64,000 nucleotides of DNA from Streptomyces sp. ISL-36 (GTDB lineage Bacteria; Actinomycetota; Actinomycetes; Streptomycetales; Streptomycetaceae), in contig NZ_JAGGOS010000015.1 of assembly GCF_018614205.1 (NCBI RefSeq), positions 128,558 through 192,557 of the forward strand, given 5' to 3'. The position numbers and the translations under genes are program-made. Under the pieces are notes generated by a model. It did no database searches. It was not told the DNA's origin and saw nothing but the letters and a program-made list of their open reading frames with translations. Of the stretch, positions 1 to 11,718 are shown piece after piece. Every line of letters begins with the position of its first letter. The first letter of the stretch is position 1.

Positions 1-360
1 CGCACCCTGCTCGTGCTGCCGCCCGACGGCCCCGCCCGCGAGGCGATCCTCCGCTACCACCTGCGCGAGCGCCCCATCGAATCCGTCGACCTGGGCAAAC
101 TCGTCAAGGCCACCGAGGACTTCTCGGGCGCCGACCTCGCCCATCTCTGCGAGACCGCCGCCGAGTCCGCGCTCCTCGACTCCGCCCGCACCGGCACCGT
201 ACGCATGATCAACATGAAGGACCTGCTGGGTGCGGCGAAGCAGCTCAGGCCCTCCAGCGAGTCCTGGTTCGCCTCCGCCCGCAATGTGGCGATGTTCGCC
301 AACGACGGCGGGATGTACGACGACCTGGTCGCCTACCTGAAGAAGAAGCGCAAGCTGTGA
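1..360 (+). CDS. AAA-family ATPase, C-terminal fragment (cut by the window edge)
   Basis: The frame is open from base 1, so the start and the Walker motifs lie outside the window. The visible 119 residues hold the end of an AAA+ module: a helical lid region reading FSGADLAHLCETAAESAL, close to the sensor-2 helices of CDC48/FtsH-like ATPases, followed by a basic tail ending KKKRKL. Members of this class remodel or unfold proteins using ATP; the substrate here cannot be read. The stop overlaps the next start (GTGA), so it is translationally coupled to two TPR membrane proteins that probably act with it, perhaps as membrane tethers or adaptors. Family assignment is good; role is inference. Confidence 0.8.
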   Translation, partial: RTLLVLPPDGPAREAILRYHLRERPIESVDLGKLVKATEDFSGADLAHLCETAAESALLDSARTGTVRMINMKDLLGAAKQLRPSSESWFASARNVAMFANDGGMYDDLVAYLKKKRKL

Positions 361-1418
361 CCCTGCATCCGCAGGTCGAACAGGCCCGGCTGCTCTATGA
401 GATGTCACGTCCGCGGGAGGGCCACGAGCTGATCGGCCGCCGCCTCGCCGAGGACCCCGACGATCACCAGGCGTGGGCGGTGCTCGGCCAGTGCCTGATG
501 AGCCTGGGAAGGCCCTCCGAGGCCCTCGCCGCCGTCATGGAGTCGCTGAGGCTCGAACCCGGGTATGTGGACGCCCACTTCGTGCGTGGCTGGATCCTGC
601 GCCGCATGGACCGGCTGCCCGAGGCCGACGCGGCGCAGCGCGAGGCCATCCGCATCGACCCGCATGCCTGGGGCCCGCGCCGGCAGCGCGCCGAAATGCT
701 GCTCCAGCTGGCGCCGGACCGTCCCGAGGAATCCCTCCGGGAGGCCCGGGAGGCGGTGCGGATCGGACCGGAAGAGGCCCAGCCCTGGGAGACGATGTAC
801 AAGGTCGCTTCGTTCCACGGGCGGACCGACCTGGCCGAGGAAGCCGTCCGGCAGCTGCTGAGGATCGATCCCGCCCACAGCCTCGCCGTCACGGTCAGCG
901 CGGAGCGCGAGGCGGCCAGGCCCGGCACCTCCGCCGCCCGGGCCGCGGACGTCTACGCCGGCGGCCTCGCCGCCGCCCCCGACTCCGAGGCGCTCCGCAA
1001 GGAGCTCGACAAGGCCGTCTACCGGATGCTGCGCGGCACCCGGTGGCTCGCCCTGCTCTGCCTCGTCATGGCCGGTGTCACCGTCGACATCTTCCCCACC
1101 GACGGCGAGGAGCCGAAGGAGCTGCCGATCCACCTCGGCACCCGGCTCTGGGCGCTCGCGCTGATGGCGGCCGTCTGGGGATTCGGTGCGTGGAGGCGCT
1201 ACCGGAGGATGCGGACCGGCGCCCGGCTGACCGTACGCGCCCTGGTGCGGCGGGAGTTCTGGGCGCGCGTCGTCCTGGGTCAGGCGACCCTCGCCACGCT
1301 GTGCGCGCTGCTGATCGTCACCGCACCGTGGACCGATCGGCTCGTCCCCCAGATCCTGTTCTGGCTGGGGCTCGTACCGAACCTGCTCAGCATCACCCAC
1401 GACCGGGACAAGATCTGA
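357..1418 (+). CDS. TPR-repeat membrane protein (first of a pair)
   Basis: A 353-residue protein of unknown function. Residues about 5-205 are tetratricopeptide-type helical pairs (recurring patterns such as AWAVLGQCLMSLGRPSEAL and LRLEPGYVDAHFVRGWIL). Four hydrophobic segments follow at about 230-246, 263-280, 307-324 and 329-347, so the TPR domain is probably cytosolic and the C-terminus is in the membrane. It starts with GTG inside the stop of the ATPase gene (4-base overlap) and its TGA overlaps the next ATG by one base. This tight coupling suggests the three products form one complex. TPR domains bind protein partners; the partner is not evident. Confidence 0.8.
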   Translation: MTLHPQVEQARLLYEMSRPREGHELIGRRLAEDPDDHQAWAVLGQCLMSLGRPSEALAAVMESLRLEPGYVDAHFVRGWILRRMDRLPEADAAQREAIRIDPHAWGPRRQRAEMLLQLAPDRPEESLREAREAVRIGPEEAQPWETMYKVASFHGRTDLAEEAVRQLLRIDPAHSLAVTVSAEREAARPGTSAARAADVYAGGLAAAPDSEALRKELDKAVYRMLRGTRWLALLCLVMAGVTVDIFPTDGEEPKELPIHLGTRLWALALMAAVWGFGAWRRYRRMRTGARLTVRALVRREFWARVVLGQATLATLCALLIVTAPWTDRLVPQILFWLGLVPNLLSITHDRDKI

Positions 1419-2518
1419 TGAACACGGGCATGAACCAGGACCTGGCGCGGGCGGACGCGCTCTTCGACGTCGGACGGTACGAACAGGCCGCCGCCCTCGC
1501 CGCGCGGCATCTGGCGACCGACCCGGACGACACCGGCGCCCTCGTGCTCCTCGCCCGCTGCCAGCACCGCCTGGGCCGGGAGCGGGAGGCCCTCGCCACC
1601 GTCGAACGGGCCCTGCGCGCCGAGCCCGACGGACTGCCGGCCTGGCTGATGCGCACCCACATCCTCCTCGCGCTCAAGCAGTACGAGGAGGCCGAGCGCT
1701 CCGCCCGGCACTCCGTCGAACTCGCCCCCCACTACTGGGGCAGCCACTACTCCCTCGGCACCGTCCTCGACCGGTCCAGCCGCAGGGAACGGCAGCACGA
1801 GGCGTACGAGGCGGCCCGCCGCGCCGTCGCTCTCGCCCCGGGGGAGAGCGACGCCCACTTCCTCGTGGGGCTCACCGCCCACCGCACCGGCAACCACCGC
1901 GTCGCCGAACAGGCCTACGAGACGGCGCTGCGCCTGGACCCGCAGAGCAGCGAGGCCCACAACAACCTCTCCCTCCTGCAACTGCGCCGCCGCTGGTTCC
2001 GGCGCGGGGCGTGGACGAAGGCCGCGGCGGGCTTCGTCGAGTCCGCGGCCCTCGACACGAACGACCGGCAGGCCCGCTACAACCTGGAGGCGATGGCCTG
2101 GGGCACCGTCGCGGGCGCCCGCTGGGTGGCCCTGCTCGGCTTCGTCGGCGCCGCACTCGGCTCGGCGTCGCTGCGCACCGGATCCACGGGCGCCGACGCC
2201 CTCGTCCCGTACCTGATCGGGGTCGCCGTGATCGTGGGCGGCTGGGGCGGCTGGGCGCTGTGGCTGACCCGGCGCGTGCCGCCCCGGCTGCGCCGCCCCC
2301 TGCTCCTGGTGGCGCGGGGCAGCCGGCCGGTGGTCGCGATGGGCGCCGCGGTCGGACTGCTCGGTCTGCACTCGATGGTCGCGATGGCGCTGTGGACGGC
2401 GGACTCCTCCGTCGTCGGGGCGCTCGGCTATCCCCTGTTCTGGGCCGTGGTGATCACCTACTGGGTGAGCCGCGCCGCTCTCAGGCGCCGCGCACCGGCT
2501 CCCGAGCACGGCCGATAG
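1418..2518 (+). CDS. TPR-repeat membrane protein (second of a pair)
   Basis: A 366-residue protein with the same plan as its upstream neighbour: TPR-like repeats over residues about 5-215 (for example ALVLLARCQHRLGREREAL and SSEAHNNLSLLQLRRRW), then four hydrophobic segments in the last 130 residues. The ATG overlaps the upstream TGA in a TGATG junction. The two TPR proteins look like ancient paralogues, which would suit two copies of an adaptor held at the membrane next to the AAA ATPase. No catalytic motif is visible and no named family is claimed beyond TPR. Confidence 0.8.
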   Translation: MNTGMNQDLARADALFDVGRYEQAAALAARHLATDPDDTGALVLLARCQHRLGREREALATVERALRAEPDGLPAWLMRTHILLALKQYEEAERSARHSVELAPHYWGSHYSLGTVLDRSSRRERQHEAYEAARRAVALAPGESDAHFLVGLTAHRTGNHRVAEQAYETALRLDPQSSEAHNNLSLLQLRRRWFRRGAWTKAAAGFVESAALDTNDRQARYNLEAMAWGTVAGARWVALLGFVGAALGSASLRTGSTGADALVPYLIGVAVIVGGWGGWALWLTRRVPPRLRRPLLLVARGSRPVVAMGAAVGLLGLHSMVAMALWTADSSVVGALGYPLFWAVVITYWVSRAALRRRAPAPEHGR

Positions 2519-2561
2519 CATGCCGGTGTACTGATCGACACCAGGCGAGGAGGCCCGGATC

Positions 2562-2921
2562 ATGGCCGGAGAGCCGCAGAGCGACTGCCTGTTCTGCAAG
2601 ATCGCGGAAGGGGAGGTGCCGGCGACGATCGTGCGCGAGACGGAGACCACGATCGCCTTCCGGGACATCAACCCGCAGGCACCCACGCATGTCCTCGTCA
2701 TCCCGCGCCTCCACTACCCGGATGCCGCCTCGCTCGCCGCCGCCGCGCCGACCGTCGCCGCCGACATGCTGCGCGAGGCGGGCGAGATCGCCGCGCAGGA
2801 GAAGGTCGACGGCAGCGGTTTCCGGATCGTCTTCAACACCGGCGCCGGTGCCGGCCAGACCGTCTTCCACGCCCACGCGCACGTCCTCGGCGGCCGCGGC
2901 CTCAACTGGCCCCCCGGATAA
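2562..2921 (+). CDS. HIT-family nucleotide-binding hydrolase (HINT-like)
   Basis: A 119-residue histidine-triad protein, the usual length for HINT/Hit enzymes, which hydrolyse nucleotide phosphoramidates or adenylated substrates. The triad appears as HAHAH at residues 103-107; the central histidines carry out the nucleotidyl transfer. An N-terminal CLFCKI with two cysteines (9, 12) matches the half zinc site common in bacterial HINT proteins. A GGAGG ribosome site precedes the ATG at good spacing. It lies 3 bases upstream of RNase Z, so the two are probably co-transcribed. Physiological substrate is unknown. Confidence 0.9.
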   Translation: MAGEPQSDCLFCKIAEGEVPATIVRETETTIAFRDINPQAPTHVLVIPRLHYPDAASLAAAAPTVAADMLREAGEIAAQEKVDGSGFRIVFNTGAGAGQTVFHAHAHVLGGRGLNWPPG

Positions 2922-2924
2922 CCC

Positions 2925-3827
2925 GTGTCCGTACGCGAACTGGTCGTCCTCGGCACCGCGAGCCAGGTCCCGACCCGGCACCGCAACCACAACGGCTATC
3001 TGCTGCGCTGGGACGGGCAGGGCATCCTCTTCGACCCCGGCGAGGGCACCCAGCGCCAGATGCTGCGGGCCGGGGTCGCCGCCCACGACCTCGACCGGAT
3101 CTGCGTCACGCACTTCCACGGCGACCACTCCCTGGGGCTGGCCGGCGTGATCCAGCGGATCAACCTCGACCAGGTCCCGCACCCGGTCACCGCCCACTAC
3201 CCGGCGAGCGGCCAGCGCTTCTTCGAGCGGCTGCGGTACGCGACCGCCTACCGCGAGACCGTACGGCTGACCGAGACCCCCGTCGCCGCCGACGGCCCCC
3301 TCGCCGTCACCGACTCGTACACCCTCGACGCGTACCGGCTCTCGCACCCCGTCGAGTCGTACGGCTACCGGCTCACCGAGCCCGACGGGCGCCGGATACG
3401 GCCAGAACGGCTCGCCGCGCACGGCATCAAGGGCCCGGACGTGGGCCGCCTCCAGCGCGAGGGCGTCCTGAACGGCGTGACCCTGGACGAGGTCAGCGAG
3501 GTCAGGCGCGGGCAGCGGTTCGCCTTCGTCATGGACACCCGGCTCTGTGACGGGGTACGCGTGCTCGCCGAGGGCGCCGACATGCTCGTCATCGAGTCGA
3601 CCTTCCTCGACGAGGACGTCCGGCTCGCCACCGACCACGGCCATCTGACGGCCGGACAGGCCGCCGCGGTCGCGCGGGACGCGGGGGTACGGCATCTCGT
3701 CCTGACCCACTTCTCGCAGCGGTACAGCGACCCGGCGGAGTTCGAACGGCAGGCCCGCGCGGCCGGGTTCGCGGGCGAGCTGAGCATTGCCCAGGACCTG
3801 ATGAGGGTCCCCCTCCCCAAGAGATAG
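2925..3827 (+). CDS. rnz: Ribonuclease Z (tRNA 3-prime processing endonuclease)
   Basis: A 300-residue metallo-beta-lactamase-fold nuclease that trims the 3-prime trailer from precursor tRNAs. The zinc motif HFHGDHSLG is at about residues 64-72, and further metal ligands are suggested by FVMDTRLCD and [10 protein letters not shown]. The substrate-gripping exosite arm expected of long-form enzymes is not obvious. It starts with GTG 3 bases after the HIT gene stop. Length and motif order fit bacterial RNase Z; some relatives without tRNA activity share the motif, so substrate is inferred from family. Confidence 0.9.
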   Translation: MSVRELVVLGTASQVPTRHRNHNGYLLRWDGQGILFDPGEGTQRQMLRAGVAAHDLDRICVTHFHGDHSLGLAGVIQRINLDQVPHPVTAHYPASGQRFFERLRYATAYRETVRLTETPVAADGPLAVTDSYTLDAYRLSHPVESYGYRLTEPDGRRIRPERLAAHGIKGPDVGRLQREGVLNGVTLDEVSEVRRGQRFAFVMDTRLCDGVRVLAEGADMLVIESTFLDEDVRLATDHGHLTAGQAAAVARDAGVRHLVLTHFSQRYSDPAEFERQARAAGFAGELSIAQDLMRVPLPKR

Positions 3828-3842
3828 ACGGACGAAAGACCC

Positions 3843-4847
3843 ATGCCCCTTCCCCTCCCCAAGGCCGAACTGCACCTGCACATCGAGGGCACGCTCGAAC
3901 CCGAGCTGGCGTTCGCGCTGGCCGCGCGCAACGGCGTCACGCTGCCGTACGCGGACACCGAGGAGCTGCGCAAGGCGTACCTCTTCAGCGATCTGCAGTC
4001 CTTCCTGGACCTCTACTACGGGCTGATGGCCGTCCTGCACACGGCGGACGACTTCACCGAACTCGCCGACGCGTATCTGACGCGGGCCGCGGCCCAGGGC
4101 GTCCGGCACGCCGAGATCTTCTTCGACCCGCAGGCGCACACCGCCCGCGGGATCCCGATCGGCACGGTGATCGAGGGCCTGGCCCGTGCGCTGGACGGGG
4201 CGCAGGAGCGGCACGGCGTCTCGACCCGGCTGATCATGTGCTTCCTGCGCGACGAGTCGGCCGAATCGGCGATGGCGACCCTGGAGTCCGCGAAGCCGTA
4301 TCTGCACCGGATCACGGGCGTCGGCCTGGACTCGGCGGAGGTCGGCCATCCGCCGTCGAAGTTCCGCGAGGTGTACGCGGCGGCGGAGTCGCTCGGCCTG
4401 CGCAAGGTCGCCCACGCGGGCGAGGAGGGCCCGCCGGCCTACATCCGCGAGGCCCTGGACGTCCTCGGTGTGGAGCGGATCGACCACGGGCTGCGCTGCG
4501 TGGAGGACCCGGAGCTGGTGGAGCGGCTCGTACGGGAACGGGTGCCGCTGACGCTCTGTCCGCTGTCGAACGTACGGCTCCGGGCCATCGACGTCCTGGA
4601 GGACCACCCGCTGGCCTCGATGCTGGCCGCGGGGCTGATGGCGACCGTCAACTCCGACGACCCGGCGTACTTCGGCGGCTACGTGGGCGACACCTTCGAC
4701 GCGGTGCGCGGCGCGCTGGGCCTGGACCGCGAGCAGCTGCGGACGCTGGCCCGCAACTCCTTCGAGGCCTCGTTCCTCGACGACGACGAGGACCGCAGGG
4801 CGCGATACCTGGCGGAGGTCGAGGCGTACGACTTCGACGCGGTGTAG
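3843..4847 (+). CDS. add: Adenosine deaminase (adenine/adenosine deaminase family)
   Basis: A 334-residue TIM-barrel zinc deaminase converting adenosine (or adenine in some relatives) to inosine or hypoxanthine in purine salvage. Metal and catalytic motifs are in family order: HLHIEGTLEP near the N-terminus (first two zinc histidines), VAHAGEEGPP in the middle, RIDHGLRCVED, and SDDPAYFGG with the catalytic aspartates near residue 275. It lies 15 bases after rnz on the same strand. Adenosine and adenine deaminase members cannot be separated with certainty by eye. Confidence 0.88.
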   Translation: MPLPLPKAELHLHIEGTLEPELAFALAARNGVTLPYADTEELRKAYLFSDLQSFLDLYYGLMAVLHTADDFTELADAYLTRAAAQGVRHAEIFFDPQAHTARGIPIGTVIEGLARALDGAQERHGVSTRLIMCFLRDESAESAMATLESAKPYLHRITGVGLDSAEVGHPPSKFREVYAAAESLGLRKVAHAGEEGPPAYIREALDVLGVERIDHGLRCVEDPELVERLVRERVPLTLCPLSNVRLRAIDVLEDHPLASMLAAGLMATVNSDDPAYFGGYVGDTFDAVRGALGLDREQLRTLARNSFEASFLDDDEDRRARYLAEVEAYDFDAV

Positions 4848-4887
4848 AGCTCCCCGGCTCTCCTGCCCTGCCTGCCCCCTAGCCGCC

Positions 4888-6246
4888 CTAGCCGCCCTGG
4901 CCTCCGTCGCCGGGGCGGGCCAGGCGGAAGGAGCGCTGGGCTGCGGCGGCGCGGCGGCGGGACGGCACCGGGACGGAGGCGACCTCCTGTTCCGGGGCGC
5001 CCATCTGCGGGACCAGGCCGGTGGCCGCCGTCGTCGTGCCCGCGACGACGGCCGCCGGGGCGCCGCCGCGGCGGCGGACCGAGCCCGGGACCAGGGGGCG
5101 GCCCGAGGTGTGCAGGGCGACCGCCGTCATCGGCGCCGCGACCAGCAGGAGCAGGGCGCACAGGATCAGGCCCATGCCCGGATACCCCGCCTGCTCGGAC
5201 AGCACACTGCCGGTGACCGGGCCGCAGGCCACGCCCAGGGAGGACGCCGAGCCGACCAGCACCGCCCAGCGGCCGCGCGGGTCCAGGGAGGCGGCCAGGC
5301 CCAGCAGGTACGACAGGACGACCGGGTAGAAGACGTTCCACAGGATCTCGCCGGTCGCGAAGGCCACCAGGCTCTCGGCGCCCGAACTGACCAGCACACA
5401 GACGGCGATGACCGCCGTACCCGCCCCGACCGGCACGGCGCGGCCCAGCCGGGAACCGAGCGCCCCGGCCGCCAGGACGCCCGCGAGCCCGGCGCCCAGC
5501 GCCACCGCGAAGACCGCTCCGACGGTGACCTCGCCGAGCCCCGCCTGAGTGACGCCGATCCGGCCGCTGACGCCCCACAGGGCGTTCTGCGCCAGGGACC
5601 AGAGCAGGATCGCGGCGGCGAGCACGACACCGGAGCGCCGGTGCGGGAGCGGCGCCCGCACCCCGCCGCGGGACGTCCCCGCCCGTGCGGGCGCGCGGTC
5701 GGCGGGGTCGGCCGGCCCCGTCAGCCCACCCGTCAGCGGCCAGACCAGCGCAGCCGTCAGCGCGATCGACGCGAAGGGCAGCGCGTGGCCGGCGCCGAGG
5801 TGGGGGAGGGTCAGATAGAGCGCGCCCGCCGTCGCCGAGACCGAGAGCAGGCCGAGGGTGGAGGCCCGGTGCGGGTCGGGCTGCGCGGCGATCCCGGCCG
5901 CGGCCACCGCCAGGACCGTACCCGAGCCGAGGCCGCCGACGACCGCGCCGCCGATCACCAGCGGGACGCTCGCGGTGAGCGCCGCCGAGCCGTAGCCGGC
6001 GCCCATGGCCAGCAGGCCGATTCTCGCCGCCCGGCGCGGGCCGAGCCGTTCCACGCGCGCGGCCAGCGCGAAGCCGGCCGAGGCGGAGGAGAGCAGGAGG
6101 ACCGAGCCCACGAGCCCCGCCTGGGCGGGGGTGAGTCCGAGCCCGGCCGAGAGCCGGCCGACGACGGTGGGGAGCAGGTACGGGGCGAGATAACCGGCCG
6201 TGAACAGGGCGACAAGGGGCCCCAGGGCACGCGGGCGCGACGACAT
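4888..6246 (-). CDS. MFS transporter
   Basis: A 452-residue polytopic membrane protein of the major facilitator superfamily with about 12 hydrophobic helices. The start is taken as the ATG giving MSSRPRALGPLVALF, because the residues upstream of it (reaching to 6387) are basic and non-hydrophobic and do not look like part of the family. The region between helices has the usual Arg-rich loop (VERLGPRRAARIG). Small-molecule export by proton antiport is the usual role, but the substrate cannot be read. It converges with adenosine deaminase and diverges from the PfkB kinase. Confidence 0.85.
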   Translation of the reverse strand: MSSRPRALGPLVALFTAGYLAPYLLPTVVGRLSAGLGLTPAQAGLVGSVLLLSSASAGFALAARVERLGPRRAARIGLLAMGAGYGSAALTASVPLVIGGAVVGGLGSGTVLAVAAAGIAAQPDPHRASTLGLLSVSATAGALYLTLPHLGAGHALPFASIALTAALVWPLTGGLTGPADPADRAPARAGTSRGGVRAPLPHRRSGVVLAAAILLWSLAQNALWGVSGRIGVTQAGLGEVTVGAVFAVALGAGLAGVLAAGALGSRLGRAVPVGAGTAVIAVCVLVSSGAESLVAFATGEILWNVFYPVVLSYLLGLAASLDPRGRWAVLVGSASSLGVACGPVTGSVLSEQAGYPGMGLILCALLLLVAAPMTAVALHTSGRPLVPGSVRRRGGAPAAVVAGTTTAATGLVPQMGAPEQEVASVPVPSRRRAAAAQRSFRLARPGDGGQGG

Positions 6247-6508
6247 GGGCGTTCCAGGGAACAGGTGAGAAAGGGGTGGAGCGCCCGGTGTTGCACGGGA
6301 TCGCGGAACATGTGTATCAAGCGACCGGCGGCCCGGAGAAGCCCGGAGAGGGTGGAATCCGCCCATTGCCTTCGTGATCTGGGTCACTATGGGGTTTGGA
6401 GCTGGGGGAGCCGGGTAGTGGTGGCTCTTTTTCTGGCTGCGTCACCCCCGTCGCCCGGCCCTCATCGGGCACACTGGGCTGATCCGCACCACGACCGGGG
6501 AGCCTGCC

Positions 6509-7621
6509 GTGACCACAGCAAGGGGAGAGCAGCAACACGACGCCGGGGTCGACCCGTTGGTGTGCCTGCGCGAGCCCACCGACCCCGAGTGCGACGTCTT
6601 CCTCACCGGCACGGTCTTCCTCGACATCATCTTCACCGGCCTCGACAGCGCCCCCGTGCGCGGCACCGAATCCTGGGCCAGGGGCATGGGTTCCAGCCCC
6701 GGCGGCGTCGCCAACATGGCCACCGCCCTCGCCCGCCTCGGCCTGCGCACCTCGCTCGCCGCCGCCTTCGGCGACGACCACTACGGCGAGTACTGCTGGG
6801 ACGCCCTGGAGCAGGGCGAGGGCATCGACCTCTCGCTCTCCCGGACGGTGCCCGGCTGGCACTCGCCGGTCACCGTCTCCATGGCGTACGAGGGCGAACG
6901 CACGATGGTCTCGCACGGCCACGAGGCCCCGCCCCTGGACGGCGCCCTGCCGGCCTACCCGCCGCACGCGCGCGCCGCCGTCGCCTCCCTGGTGCCCGGC
7001 CGCGCCGAGGAGTGGGTCGCCCAGGCCGCCCGGGGCGGCGCCAAGGTCTTCGCCGACGTCGGCTGGGACGAGACCGGCGGCTGGGACCTGGCCGGCCTCA
7101 CCGACCTGGAGCACTGCGAGGCGTTCCTGCCCAACGCCCAGGAGGCGATGCGCTACACCCGCACCGACACCCCGAAGGCCGCCGCCCACGCGCTCGCCGA
7201 CCGGGTCCGTTACGCGGTGGTCACCCTCGGTGCGGAAGGCGCCTACGCGGTCGACGGCGCCACCGGTGAGACCGCGGAGGTCCCGGCCATCCAGGTCTCC
7301 GCCCTCGACCCGACCGGCGCCGGTGACGTCTTCGTCGCCGGCTTCGTCACCGGAACGCTCGCCGGCTGGCCGCTCGCCGACCGGCTCGCCTTCGCCGGTC
7401 TGACCGCGGCGCTGTCGGTGCAGGAGTTCGGCGGCTCGCTCTCCGCTCCCGGCTGGGGCGAGGTCGCCGCCTGGTGGCAGCACGTCCAGGGGCACGTCTG
7501 CCAGGACCCGGCGGCGCTGCGCGGCCGCTACGCCTTCCTGGAGCGCCTGCTCCCGGCCGCGACCCGCCCGTGGCCCCTGCGCCGGGCGGTCCCCACGATC
7601 GGCTTCCGCCGTTCGGCCTGA
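6509..7621 (+). CDS. PfkB-family carbohydrate kinase
   Basis: A 370-residue ribokinase-like kinase that phosphorylates a sugar or nucleoside with ATP. The C-terminal signature DPTGAGDVFVAGF carries the anion hole (GAG) and the catalytic Asp. The N-terminal signature region is GSSPGGVANMATALARLG. A GGGGAG ribosome site lies 6 bases before the GTG start. The family is larger than the usual 300-330 residues because of extra N- and C-terminal stretches. The substrate is not identifiable. Confidence 0.88.
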   Translation: MTTARGEQQHDAGVDPLVCLREPTDPECDVFLTGTVFLDIIFTGLDSAPVRGTESWARGMGSSPGGVANMATALARLGLRTSLAAAFGDDHYGEYCWDALEQGEGIDLSLSRTVPGWHSPVTVSMAYEGERTMVSHGHEAPPLDGALPAYPPHARAAVASLVPGRAEEWVAQAARGGAKVFADVGWDETGGWDLAGLTDLEHCEAFLPNAQEAMRYTRTDTPKAAAHALADRVRYAVVTLGAEGAYAVDGATGETAEVPAIQVSALDPTGAGDVFVAGFVTGTLAGWPLADRLAFAGLTAALSVQEFGGSLSAPGWGEVAAWWQHVQGHVCQDPAALRGRYAFLERLLPAATRPWPLRRAVPTIGFRRSA

Positions 7622-7796
7622 GCCGCAGCCCGGCCGGAGCCGCCGCCCGGCCCGAGCCGTCTGCCCGCCTTCCCGTACCCCGTCCCGGTAAAAGGCTTCG
7701 GCCTTGTCAGTGACAAGTCGTAGGCTTGGTACCCAGAGGTTGTCGAGCAGCGAGAACCCTGCAACGGGAGGTATGTGCAGGCCACAGTGCCGGCCC

Positions 7797-9899
<2,103 letters not shown>

Positions 9900-9911
9900 T
9901 AACAGAGCACC

Positions 9912-10409
9912 ATGTCGATCGACGTCAACAACGAGTCCGGAACCGAGGTCGACGAGCAGGCGATCCTCGACATCGCCCGCTACGCCCTCGCGCGGATGCG
10001 CATCCACCCGCTCTCCGAGCTCTCCGTGATCGTCGTGGACGAGGAGGCGATGGAGCAGCTCCACATGCAGTGGATGGACCTGCCGGGCCCGACGGACGTC
10101 ATGTCCTTCCCGATGGACGAGCTCCGTCCGCCGTCGAAGGACGACGAGGAGCCGCCGCAGGGGCTCCTCGGCGACATCGTGCTCTGCCCCGAGGTCGCCA
10201 CCCAGCAGGGCAAGGACGCGCCGACGCAGCACTCCATGGACGAGGAGCTCCAGCTCCTCACCGTCCACGGAGTGCTGCACCTGCTCGGCTACGACCACGA
10301 GGAGCCGGACGAGAAGGCGGAGATGTTCGGTCTCCAGGCCGCCATCGTCGACGGCTGGCGCGCGGAGAAGGGCCTGACCGGCCCGTCCCCGGCGCCGACC
10401 GTCTCCTGA
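9912..10409 (+). CDS. ybeY: Endoribonuclease YbeY (16S rRNA maturation factor)
   Basis: A 165-residue zinc metalloprotein needed for 16S rRNA 3-prime maturation and late ribosome quality control. The UPF0054 signature is clear: [21 protein letters not shown] with three metal-binding histidines at about 118-128. The N-terminal half includes [20 protein letters not shown] and [11 protein letters not shown], both typical. It follows phoH by 12 bases and precedes a CBS-domain membrane protein, an arrangement shared widely by bacteria. Confidence 0.95.
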   Translation: MSIDVNNESGTEVDEQAILDIARYALARMRIHPLSELSVIVVDEEAMEQLHMQWMDLPGPTDVMSFPMDELRPPSKDDEEPPQGLLGDIVLCPEVATQQGKDAPTQHSMDEELQLLTVHGVLHLLGYDHEEPDEKAEMFGLQAAIVDGWRAEKGLTGPSPAPTVS

Positions 10410-10431
10410 GCCGCAGTCGAAACCGGATCCG

Positions 10432-11718
10432 ATGAACGCATCGCTGATCTTCGGCGCGGTCGCCCTCGTCGTCGTCGCCTGGCTCGCCGCCTGCGCCGAG
10501 GCCGGTCTCGCCCGCGTCTCCAGCTTCCGCGCCGCCGAGGCCGTACGGTCCGGGCGGCGCGGTGCCGAGAAGCTCACCGAGGTCGCCTCCGACCCCACCC
10601 GCTACCTCAACGTGGCGCTCCTCGTGCGCGTCTCCTGCGAGATGGCGGCCGGGGTTCTCGTCACCTACGCGTGCCTGGAGGAGTTCCCCCAGACCTGGGA
10701 GGCGCTGCTCGTCGCCATCGCGGTGATGGTCCTGGTGAGTTACGTCGCCGTCGGCGTCTCGCCGCGCACCATCGGCCGCCAGCACCCGCTGAACACGGCC
10801 ACCGCCGCCGCGTACGTCCTGCTGCCGCTGGCCCGGATCATGGGCCCGATCCCGCAGCTGCTCATCCTCATCGGCAACGCGCTCACCCCCGGCAAGGGCT
10901 TCCGCAAGGGCCCCTTCGCCTCCGAGGCCGAGCTGCGGGCGATGGTGGACCTCGCCGAGCAGGAGTCGCTGATCGAGGACGACGAGCGCCGGATGGTGCA
11001 CTCCGTCTTCGAGCTCGGCGACACGCTCGTACGTGAGGTGATGGTGCCCCGCACCGACCTGATCTGCATCGAGCGGTACAAGACGATCCGTCAGGCCCTC
11101 ACCCTCGCGCTGCGCTCCGGCTTCTCGCGGATCCCGGTCACCGGCGAGAACGAGGACGACATCGTCGGCATCGTGTATCTGAAGGACCTGGTCCGCAAGA
11201 CGCACATCAACCGCGACGCGGAGGCGGACCTGGTGTCGACGGCGATGCGGCCGGCCGCGTTCGTGCCGGACACCAAGAACGCGGGCGACCTGCTGCGGGA
11301 GATGCAGCAGGAGCGCAACCACGTCGCCGTCGTCATCGACGAGTACGGCGGAACGGCCGGGATCGTCACCATCGAGGACATCCTGGAGGAGATCGTCGGT
11401 GAGATCACCGACGAGTACGACCGCGAACTCCCCCCGGTCCAGGAGCTGGGCGACGACCGCTACCGGGTCACCGCCCGCCTCGACATCGGCGACCTCGGCG
11501 AGCTGTACGGCTTCGGTCCCGACGAGTACGACGACGAGGACGTGGAGACGGTCGGCGGGCTGCTCGCCAAGGCGCTCGGCCGGGTGCCCATCGCCGGGGC
11601 GAAGGCGGCCGTGCGGCTGCCGGACGGGCGCTCGCTCCGGCTCACCGCCGAGTCCCCCGCGGGTCGGCGGAACAAGATCGTCACGGTGCTCGTCGAACCG
11701 GAGGAGAGGCCGGCATGA
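10432..11718 (+). CDS. CNNM-CBS-CorC domain membrane protein (hemolysin C family)
   Basis: A 428-residue protein with three parts: an N-terminal membrane domain (DUF21/CNNM, residues about 1-150 with three to four hydrophobic segments), a pair of CBS domains (about 200-330, for example VMVPRTDLICIERY and HVAVVIDEYGGTAGIVTIEDILEEIVGEI), and a C-terminal CorC/HlyC transport-associated domain (about 345-425). Relatives are implicated in magnesium or cobalt efflux; hemolysin is a historical name. CBS domains would bind adenine nucleotides. The stop overlaps the next start (ATGA). Confidence 0.92.
   Translation: MNASLIFGAVALVVVAWLAACAEAGLARVSSFRAAEAVRSGRRGAEKLTEVASDPTRYLNVALLVRVSCEMAAGVLVTYACLEEFPQTWEALLVAIAVMVLVSYVAVGVSPRTIGRQHPLNTATAAAYVLLPLARIMGPIPQLLILIGNALTPGKGFRKGPFASEAELRAMVDLAEQESLIEDDERRMVHSVFELGDTLVREVMVPRTDLICIERYKTIRQALTLALRSGFSRIPVTGENEDDIVGIVYLKDLVRKTHINRDAEADLVSTAMRPAAFVPDTKNAGDLLREMQQERNHVAVVIDEYGGTAGIVTIEDILEEIVGEITDEYDRELPPVQELGDDRYRVTARLDIGDLGELYGFGPDEYDDEDVETVGGLLAKALGRVPIAGAKAAVRLPDGRSLRLTAESPAGRRNKIVTVLVEPEERPA

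Noticed and set aside
2481..4607. Long minus-strand open frame (708 codons) opposite rnz and add
   Set aside because: It mirrors the GC-biased codons of the real genes on the plus strand, has no recognisable domain and crosses several genes.
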